11,855 nt of DNA, from assembly GCA_916048115.1 (NCBI GenBank), contig CAJZGQ010000021.1:1-11855 (forward strand). The letters are read 5' to 3'. Positions 6,488 to 11,855 of this stretch are shown here, one piece after another. Numbering within the stretch: the stretch's first letter is position 1; each line of letters begins with the position of its first letter. The translations under genes were made by a program, and so were the position numbers. The notes beneath the pieces are model-generated. The model had not been told where the DNA came from. It saw nothing but the letters and a program-made list of their open reading frames with translations, and did not search any database. The stretch comes from an uncultured Streptococcus sp. (GTDB taxonomy: Bacteria; Bacillota; Bacilli; Lactobacillales; Streptococcaceae).

Positions 6488-8110
6488 ATGAAATCACATG
6501 AAATTTTAAACAATCCTTTCTTAAATAAAGGAACTGCTTTCACAATGGAAGAACGTAAAGAACTTGGCCTGATTGGTCTTCTTCCTCCATATGTTCAAAC
6601 CATCGAAGAACAAGCTGAACAAGCTTACCAACATTTCTTGCGCAAACCATCAGACCTTGAAAAACGTCTTTTCTTGATGGAAATTTTCAATACAAACCGT
6701 ACTCTTTTCTACTACCTCTTTAACCAACACATCGTTGAGTTCAACCCAATCGTCTATGATCCAGTGATCGCAGACACCATTGAACAATATTCTGAACTCT
6801 TTGTAGACCCACAATATGCCGCTTACCTTGATATTAACCACCCAGAAAATATCGAAGAAACATTGAAAAATGCGGCTGGCGATCGCGATATCCGCTTGAT
6901 TGTTGCAACTGACGCAGAAGGAATCCTCGGTATCGGTGACTGGGGTGTCCAAGGGGTTGACATTTCTGTAGGAAAACTCATGGTCTACACTGCTGCAGCC
7001 GGAATTGATCCAGCTTGCGTTATGCCTCTTGTCATCGATGCTGGTACCAACCGTGAAGAATTGTTAAACAATCCAATGTATCTGGGAAACCGTCATGAAC
7101 GTGTTCGTGGTGAAAAATACGATGCCTTTATCGATCAATTTGTTCAAACAGCTGGAAAACTTTTCCCTAAATTGTACCTTCACTGGGAAGACTTCGGTCG
7201 TTCAAATGCAGCTGATATCTTGAACCGTTACAAGACAGAAATTCCAACTTTCAACGATGATATTCAAGGTACTGGTATTGTTGTCTTGGGCGGTATCTTT
7301 GGAGCGATGGATATCACTGGCGAAAAATTGACAGACCAAGTTTACCTTTGCTATGGTGGTGGTTCTGCTGGTGCTGGTATCGCAGACCGTGTTCACGCTG
7401 AAATGGTCGCAGAAGGTCTTTCACCAGAAGAAGCTTACAAACGTTTCTTCATGATCGATAAACAAGGTCTTTTGTTTGACGATATGGAAGATTTGACGCC
7501 AGCTCAAAAACCATTTGCTAAAAAACGTTCTGACTTCGAAGGTAAAGGCGATATGACCAATCTTCTTGAAGTGATCAAAACAGTAAAACCAACGATCTTG
7601 GTCGGAACTTCTACAAACCCAGGTGCCTTCACTAAAGAAGTGGTTGAAGCCATGTGTGAAAACACTGAACGCCCAGTTATCTTCCCAATTTCTAACCCAA
7701 CCAAGAAATTGGAAGCAACAGCCCAACAAGTCATCGAATGGTCAGACGGTAAAGCCTTTGTCGCTACCGGTGTTCCTTCAGGAACCATCAGCTACAAAGG
7801 TGTGGACTATGAAATCGGTCAAGCCAATAACGCTTTGATCTACCCAGGTCTTGGTCTTGGTATGTTAGCATCTGAAGCCAAATTGTTGACAGATGAAATG
7901 ATTGGGGCAGCAGCTCACTCATTGTCAGGTATTGTCAATCCAGGTCAACCAGGTGCGCCAGTCCTTCCACCATTCCAATATGTAGCTGACGTGTCTATCA
8001 AGGTGGCTGAAGCTGTTGCCAAGAAAGCTCAAGAACAAGGGCTTGCACAAGCCAAAGAAACAGATATGGCAAAAGCTGTACGTGACCTTAAATGGTATCC
8101 AAAATACTAA
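6488..8110 (+). CDS. mleS: Malolactic enzyme
   Basis: This 540-residue enzyme converts L-malate to L-lactate and CO2 in one step, using NAD+ and Mn2+ without net redox change. With a malate/lactate exchanger it consumes protons and supports acid tolerance. It has the malic-enzyme fold: NPIVYDP with Y90, the segment [18 protein letters not shown] (136-153) with a likely catalytic lysine K163 in VGKLMVY, and metal ligands E234-D235 (HWEDF) and D258 (FNDDIQGTG). The NAD-binding glycine motif YGGGSAGAG is at 289-297. NPIVYDP in place of malic enzyme's TPTVG-type sequence, the 540-residue length and the mleR/mleP neighbours favour malolactic over malic enzyme. All arginine codons I checked are CGT or CGC and GGT and CCA are favoured, a bias typical of strongly expressed genes. 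mleP follows 21 nt downstream. Confidence 0.94.
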   Translation: MKSHEILNNPFLNKGTAFTMEERKELGLIGLLPPYVQTIEEQAEQAYQHFLRKPSDLEKRLFLMEIFNTNRTLFYYLFNQHIVEFNPIVYDPVIADTIEQYSELFVDPQYAAYLDINHPENIEETLKNAAGDRDIRLIVATDAEGILGIGDWGVQGVDISVGKLMVYTAAAGIDPACVMPLVIDAGTNREELLNNPMYLGNRHERVRGEKYDAFIDQFVQTAGKLFPKLYLHWEDFGRSNAADILNRYKTEIPTFNDDIQGTGIVVLGGIFGAMDITGEKLTDQVYLCYGGGSAGAGIADRVHAEMVAEGLSPEEAYKRFFMIDKQGLLFDDMEDLTPAQKPFAKKRSDFEGKGDMTNLLEVIKTVKPTILVGTSTNPGAFTKEVVEAMCENTERPVIFPISNPTKKLEATAQQVIEWSDGKAFVATGVPSGTISYKGVDYEIGQANNALIYPGLGLGMLASEAKLLTDEMIGAAAHSLSGIVNPGQPGAPVLPPFQYVADVSIKVAEAVAKKAQEQGLAQAKETDMAKAVRDLKWYPKY

Positions 8111-8111
8111 T

Positions 8112-8117
8112 AAGGAG
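8112..8117 (+). promoter_or_regulatory. mleP Shine-Dalgarno at long spacing
   Basis: AAGGAG is a strong site directly after the mleS stop (8108-8110), but it lies 14 nt before the mleP ATG, well beyond the usual 5-9 nt. There is no better in-frame start nearer to it. The long gap may lower transporter translation relative to mleS. Confidence 0.6.
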
Positions 8118-8131
8118 CTGACTGAACAACC

Positions 8132-9406
8132 ATGAAAAAATTGAATGAAATCAAAATTTCCGGTGTCAGTCTCCCTCTATATGCATTCATCGTCATCGTT
8201 CTCGCGGTGACGATTGCTATGGGGAAACTCCCACTCAATATGCTCGGATTAACCCTACTTTTGGTCGTCATGGGGCACCTTCTCTACTTTATCGGTGAGA
8301 AACTTCCAATCATGAATTCTTACCTAGGTGGAGGATCCGTCTTCACCTTACTAGGAGCTACTCTTCTAGCGACCTTCCATGTTATTCCAGCAAATATTAT
8401 CACAGCCACCAAGGGCTTTTTGGGAGATTCCTTTGGCTTTCTGGATTTTTATATCGCAGCCTTGATTTGTGGGGCTATTCTAGGGATGAATCGCAATCTC
8501 TTGGTAAAAGCTTCCGCTCGCTTTATTCCTGTTTCCTTGGTCACCATGGTCATTGGGGCTCTCTCTGTTGGGATCATTGGAAGCCTTTTGGGACAAGGAT
8601 TTGGACATTCGATTCTCTATGTTTCATTCCCACAAATGGTCGGAGGAATGGGAGCTGGAATCCTGCCTCTTTCAAAGATATACGCTGCTAATCTCCATGG
8701 AAGCCAAGCAGCCATCTTCTCTCAATTGGCACCCGCTACCACACTTGGTAATATCCTTGCCATCATTGGAGCTGTTTTGATCGTCAAAATCTTTGCAGAC
8801 AGTCCTTACAATGGTCACGGTGTCTTGATTCCCGTCAATAAAGATGAATTGAAGAAAGAAAAACTCACACTTGATCCGACCCAAATCGGAGTTGGAATGA
8901 TGTTTGCCTTTAGTATTTTTCTTCTCGGGGTCATCTGCAATGCCTTTGTTCCAAAAATCCACAGTTATGCCTTCATGATTATCATCGTCTTTATCCTGAA
9001 AGCTTTCAATGCTGTCCCAAAACCTTTGGAAAACTGTGTGGTCATGTTCAACCAAGTCATTATGACCAACCTCACCCATGCAGTCCTAGCTGGGATCGGT
9101 CTTTCCTTGATTGACCTTTCAACTCTAGCTAAGGCGATGACCTGGCAATTCATTCTCCTAAGCTTGACCTCTGTGGTAGCTATGGGGCTTGCATCTGCTG
9201 TGATCGGAAAACTGGTTGGATTGTATCCAGTCGAGACTGCTATCGGATCTGGTATGATCAATAACTCGATGGGAGGAACCGGAAATATCGCTGTTCTCTC
9301 CGCATCTGATCGTATGGAAATGATCGCCTTCGCCCAAATGGCCAACCGACTGAGCGGGGCTATCATCCTCATTCTCGGAGGGCTCCTCGCTTCTGTCCTC
9401 TCCTAA
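8132..9406 (+). CDS. mleP: Malate/lactate transporter, 2-hydroxycarboxylate transporter family
   Basis: This 424-residue membrane protein belongs to the 2-hydroxycarboxylate transporter (2HCT, CitS/CitP/MleP) family and probably takes up malate in exchange for lactate or with protons. It is almost entirely hydrophobic, with about eleven membrane segments beginning at LPLYAFIVIVLAVTIAM (14-30). The central hydrophilic loop NKDELKKEKLTLDPT (236-250) separates the two homologous halves. Each half has the family's re-entrant-loop GGxG motif: GGMGAGILPLS (171-181) and GGTGNIAVLSASDRM (381-395). R406 in AQMANRLSGA aligns, by distance from the second GGxG, with the substrate-binding arginine of CitS/CitP. 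A second arginine that citrate carriers place next to that loop is absent (M380), in keeping with a smaller substrate such as malate. Malate rather than citrate is inferred mainly from mleS upstream. The stop codon lies inside the terminator palindrome. Confidence 0.92.
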   Translation: MKKLNEIKISGVSLPLYAFIVIVLAVTIAMGKLPLNMLGLTLLLVVMGHLLYFIGEKLPIMNSYLGGGSVFTLLGATLLATFHVIPANIITATKGFLGDSFGFLDFYIAALICGAILGMNRNLLVKASARFIPVSLVTMVIGALSVGIIGSLLGQGFGHSILYVSFPQMVGGMGAGILPLSKIYAANLHGSQAAIFSQLAPATTLGNILAIIGAVLIVKIFADSPYNGHGVLIPVNKDELKKEKLTLDPTQIGVGMMFAFSIFLLGVICNAFVPKIHSYAFMIIIVFILKAFNAVPKPLENCVVMFNQVIMTNLTHAVLAGIGLSLIDLSTLAKAMTWQFILLSLTSVVAMGLASAVIGKLVGLYPVETAIGSGMINNSMGGTGNIAVLSASDRMEMIAFAQMANRLSGAIILILGGLLASVLS

Positions 9407-9453
9407 AGAATAAAAAGACAAGTCACAAGACTTGTCTTTTTATTCTTTAGGAG
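9400..9453. terminator. Bidirectional terminator between mleP and scrB (25-bp perfect arms)
   Basis: Bases 9400-9424 are the exact reverse complement of 9429-9453, with a 4-nt loop (ACAA). The core GACAAGTC/GACTTGTC is flanked by A5 on the left and T5 on the right, so on both strands a G/C-containing hairpin is followed by a T-run. It therefore serves the converging mleP and scrB transcripts. The left arm includes the last mleP codons and its TAA (9404-9406); the scrB stop lies 13 bp beyond the right arm. Confidence 0.93.
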
Positions 9454-9465
9454 GCTATTGATTTC

Positions 9466-10920
9466 CTATTTTTGATAGGTTTTCACGACCCAATCGATCC
9501 CTTCATCTGCCGTGAGAGTATAGACGGGATTCTCAGTCGTTTCATAAAAGGTCATCGAGAGAGTTTTACCATCCACGAATACTTCGATTGAGTTGGTATC
9601 GCGAATGATCGAAAAATGATGATCCTTTTCAGCATCCAACTGAATCCATCTCGATTGAAATGCTGGATTTTCTTTTCCAGAAATGGGGTGCCCAAATTGG
9701 TCTCGACTTAAGCTAAAGCGTTTTTGAGAGGCGTCATAAACCAATTGCAAGACACTATCAGGATCAGTTTCATCGCCATAACCTAAGATAAAGGAGCAAC
9801 CCGGTTTGGCATCTAGTTCAAACAAGGTTTGTTTCCCTCTCTCTGGGATCGTGATCTGATTGCCCTGAACAATGGTTTCTGACGCATGCTCTACAAGAAA
9901 GTGTTCTTTCACTGACTCAGGTAACTCCTGAACCAATCGTCCGTCTTTCAGAGACAATTTTCTTGGAAGAGTCATACTACCTGCCCACCCATGAGCTAAA
10001 TCATGACTGGGGATAGACCGGTGCCACATTTGCATCCAGGCAACCATGTATCGTTCGCCATTTGGTCCTTGACAAGTTTGAGGGGCATAGAAATCCAAAC
10101 CACCATCCAATTCATCATAGGAATCGACACAAAAGTGCCCCGTTTCCCAATTCATGTCACCGATAAAGGCAACCGTCGAATTTAAGTTCCAGTATTTTTC
10201 TTGCTGCCTTTCCATTTCAATGGGTGACAGGATCAAGACCCATTTGCCATCTAAAGGGAAGAAATCGGGACACTCCCACATAATCCCTTGCCCTTTTTCA
10301 CCTTCTAAAAGAACTGATGTAAAGTCCCAATCTACTAGATTACTTGATGCAAATAGGAGAATTTGACCTCTATCATCTGGCGTCTTAGAAGCAACGACAG
10401 CGTAATAGCTTCCTTGGTATTCAAAAATTTTAGGATCACGAAAATCTGCAATATCTGCGATCCCCTCAATATGTTGAGCATGGATCACTGGATTAGTAGG
10501 CAACTTTTCAAAGGTAATGCCATCTGACGAAACCGCAAGACATTGAGTCTCTTCTCGCTTTTCCTCATCGTCTACATGACCAGTATAAAGCAAATAGAGC
10601 TTGTCATCTTTCACAATAGCACTACCCGAGAAACAACCATCCTTATCATAGCTTTCACTTGGTGCTAAAGCTACTGGCAGTTCTTCCCAATGGAGAAGAT
10701 CTTTTGATTTGGCATGCCCCCAATGCATGGGACCCCAAACACTATCATAGGGATAGAATTGGTAGAACAAATGGTATTCCCCACGGAAATAAACAAAGCC
10801 ATTTGGATCGTTCATCCAGCCGATTGGAGGTAACAAATGAAATGCTCCTCGATATTGCTGGTTGACCTTCTCCCTGTTTTCATCGATATACTGATTTGCT
10901 TTCCGAATGCTTTCCTTCAT
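9466..10920 (-). CDS. scrB: GH32 sucrose-6-phosphate hydrolase / beta-fructofuranosidase
   Basis: This 484-residue glycoside hydrolase family 32 enzyme cleaves beta-fructosides; as a cytoplasmic protein it would hydrolyse sucrose-6-phosphate, sucrose or short fructo-oligosaccharides. The N-terminal five-bladed propeller holds WMNDPNG (35-41) with nucleophile D38, GCFSGSA (95-101), the transition-state stabiliser RDP (161-163, D162) and WECPDFF (215-221) with acid/base E216. The rest (about 340-484) is the C-terminal beta-sandwich, containing FVDGKTLSMTF. There is no signal peptide or LPXTG anchor, so it is not a secreted fructanase. The ATG at 10920 has AGTAGG 7 nt and GGGAG 11 nt upstream, both in the end of nnrD. 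No sucrose PTS permease or ScrR regulator is visible, so the phosphorylated-sucrose specificity and the name scrB are inferred; a fructo-oligosaccharide hydrolase is the main alternative. Confidence 0.85.
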   Translation of the reverse strand: MKESIRKANQYIDENREKVNQQYRGAFHLLPPIGWMNDPNGFVYFRGEYHLFYQFYPYDSVWGPMHWGHAKSKDLLHWEELPVALAPSESYDKDGCFSGSAIVKDDKLYLLYTGHVDDEEKREETQCLAVSSDGITFEKLPTNPVIHAQHIEGIADIADFRDPKIFEYQGSYYAVVASKTPDDRGQILLFASSNLVDWDFTSVLLEGEKGQGIMWECPDFFPLDGKWVLILSPIEMERQQEKYWNLNSTVAFIGDMNWETGHFCVDSYDELDGGLDFYAPQTCQGPNGERYMVAWMQMWHRSIPSHDLAHGWAGSMTLPRKLSLKDGRLVQELPESVKEHFLVEHASETIVQGNQITIPERGKQTLFELDAKPGCSFILGYGDETDPDSVLQLVYDASQKRFSLSRDQFGHPISGKENPAFQSRWIQLDAEKDHHFSIIRDTNSIEVFVDGKTLSMTFYETTENPVYTLTADEGIDWVVKTYQK

Positions 10921-10928
10921 TTTTTTAC

Positions 10929-11804
10929 CTACTCCCTATTTTCAGTGCTAGTAACCTGATCTTGGTCACTCCATTTCTTCATCCATTTTGGGATTTCTTG
11001 ACTAATGGTCGTGGGTAGAACCACATAAGCTTCTTTACTCAAGTCTTCTGCAATGGCTGAATGAAGGTAGGTCGCAACCACCACGCGCTCATAGAGACTG
11101 ACCTGTGGAAATTGACCCGCAAACCCTGCAATCATCCCTGCCAAGGTATCCCCCATCCCCCCTGTTGCCTGATAGGGACCACCAACATCTAGCTGATAGC
11201 CCTCTTCTTGCCCACTTGTCCAAATGCGGGTGTGAGGCCCTTTTTCTACAATGACAGTCCCTTGAGGAAAGTTCTGTACTGCTCTTCGACTCTTGTCTTT
11301 AGTCTGGCTTGCAAGATCAATCCCTGACAGTTTTTCCCATTCTTTTTGATGAGGGGTAAAGACCAACTGAGCTTCTGGCAGGTCAAACTGAGAGGCTGTA
11401 AAAAGACTGATAGCTCCTCCATCTAATATCAAGACCTGCTGGCTAGAGACTTGTTCAAAAATCATGTGCAAGATTGCTTGGTTTTCTCTTGCTTCCTTTA
11501 AGCCCGGTCCTACGAGAATCACGCTAGCTTTTTGGAGCTGCTCACAAAGGAGTTCGTGATCTGCCAAATCAAAGCCCATAGCTTCAGGAAGATGGCTATG
11601 AAGGGCTGTCAGATTATCAGGATCTGTTGCTACAGTAACCAGCCCCGCACCACTATGAACCGCAGCAAGCGCCGCCATAATGATGGCTCCCCCATAGGGG
11701 TAAGTCCCCCCAATCAAGAGCAGGCGACCAAAATCTCCCTTATAAGAATTCACCTCTCGCTTTGCAATGACACGTTGGATCTCTTCTTTCTGAACTGTTT
11801 TCAT
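10929..11804 (-). CDS. nnrD: ADP-dependent NAD(P)H-hydrate dehydratase
   Basis: This 291-residue protein is the YjeF C-terminal (CARKD, ribokinase-like) domain that repairs hydrated NADH and NADPH, converting (S)-NAD(P)HX back to NAD(P)H with ADP in bacteria. It lacks the N-terminal epimerase domain found fused in E. coli, so an NnrE partner would be encoded elsewhere. Seen motifs are GRLLLIGGTYPYGGA (26-40), SGAGLVTVAT (51-60), VGPGL (98-102), TPHQKE (150-155) and GGMGDTLAG (215-223), in which D219 is the expected catalytic aspartate. The ATG at 11804 has GAGGAAGG directly upstream. scrB begins 8 nt after its stop with its ribosome site in the end of this gene, so the two are probably co-transcribed. 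The C-terminal tail beyond about residue 275 is hydrophilic and poorly conserved in type. Confidence 0.93.
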   Translation of the reverse strand: MKTVQKEEIQRVIAKREVNSYKGDFGRLLLIGGTYPYGGAIIMAALAAVHSGAGLVTVATDPDNLTALHSHLPEAMGFDLADHELLCEQLQKASVILVGPGLKEARENQAILHMIFEQVSSQQVLILDGGAISLFTASQFDLPEAQLVFTPHQKEWEKLSGIDLASQTKDKSRRAVQNFPQGTVIVEKGPHTRIWTSGQEEGYQLDVGGPYQATGGMGDTLAGMIAGFAGQFPQVSLYERVVVATYLHSAIAEDLSKEAYVVLPTTISQEIPKWMKKWSDQDQVTSTENRE

Positions 11805-11823
11805 ACCTTCCTCATTTCTAGCG

Positions 11824-11847
11824 AAAAAGGAGAAGCCACGACTCCCC
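11824..11847 (-). terminator. Weak hairpin plus T5, possible terminator upstream of nnrD
   Basis: On the minus strand GGGGAG (11847-11842) can pair with TTCTCC (11834-11829), using two wobble pairs, around a 7-nt loop, followed by T5 (11828-11824). This resembles the terminator of a gene upstream, beyond the window. Only about 20 nt separate it from the nnrD start and no promoter fits between, so it may instead be a leader hairpin. Confidence 0.35.
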
Positions 11848-11855
11848 CTCCATCT

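Noticed and set aside
8672..9421. Overlapping minus-strand frames antisense to mleP
   Set aside because: Shadow frames opposite a clear membrane-protein gene; no ribosome sites or recognised domains.
1..11855. CRISPR arrays, insertion sequences, phage genes, tRNA or rRNA, defence systems
   Set aside because: No regular direct repeats, transposase or integrase motifs, or RNA gene signatures seen; all long frames are assigned to known metabolic, repair or regulatory families.

Overview
The window looks like a chromosomal segment of a low-GC Gram-positive bacterium, almost certainly an oral-type Streptococcus. This rests on the gene order xseA-xseB-ispA-tlyA-argR-recN, which I recall from streptococci, on AGGAGG-type ribosome binding sites, on extended -10 promoters, and on a mleR/mleS/mleP malolactic locus resembling that of S. 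mutans. I see no insertion sequences, phage genes, CRISPR arrays, tRNAs or rRNAs. Coding density is very high, and the longest stretch without a gene is the 172 bp between mleR and mleS.

Positions 1-5278 hold a compact six-gene minus-strand block, in transcription order xseA, xseB, ispA, tlyA, argR (ahrC-like) and recN (3' end cut by the window edge). Four of the five junctions overlap (23, 4, 8 and 11 nt) and the last has only a 6-nt gap, so this is very probably one translationally coupled operon. It mixes DNA repair (exonuclease VII, RecN), isoprenoid synthesis (IspA), rRNA methylation (TlyA) and arginine-type regulation. It starts from an extended -10 promoter whose -35 region is replaced by two T6 tracts exactly 10 bp apart.

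Positions 5431-9453 form the malolactic fermentation locus. A LysR-type regulator (mleR) is divergent from mleS (malolactic enzyme) and mleP (2-hydroxycarboxylate transporter). The 172-bp divergent control region carries a perfect 9+3+9 bp dyad with a T-N11-A core, placed to activate mleS and to cover the mleR promoter. MleP exchanges malate for lactate while MleS decarboxylates malate, which consumes a proton and supports acid tolerance and energy generation. The unit closes with a perfect 25-bp-arm palindrome that serves as a bidirectional terminator and contains the mleP stop codon.

Positions 9466-11804 hold a converging minus-strand pair: nnrD (NAD(P)HX dehydratase, metabolite repair), followed 8 nt later by a cytoplasmic GH32 sucrose-6-phosphate hydrolase/beta-fructofuranosidase (scrB-like), without a PTS or ScrR gene nearby.

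The genes are recognisable housekeeping and accessory-metabolism families. I found no undescribed system. The points most worth a second look are regulatory architecture (MleR dyad, phased T-tract promoter, palindromic terminator) and the nnrD-scrB pairing.
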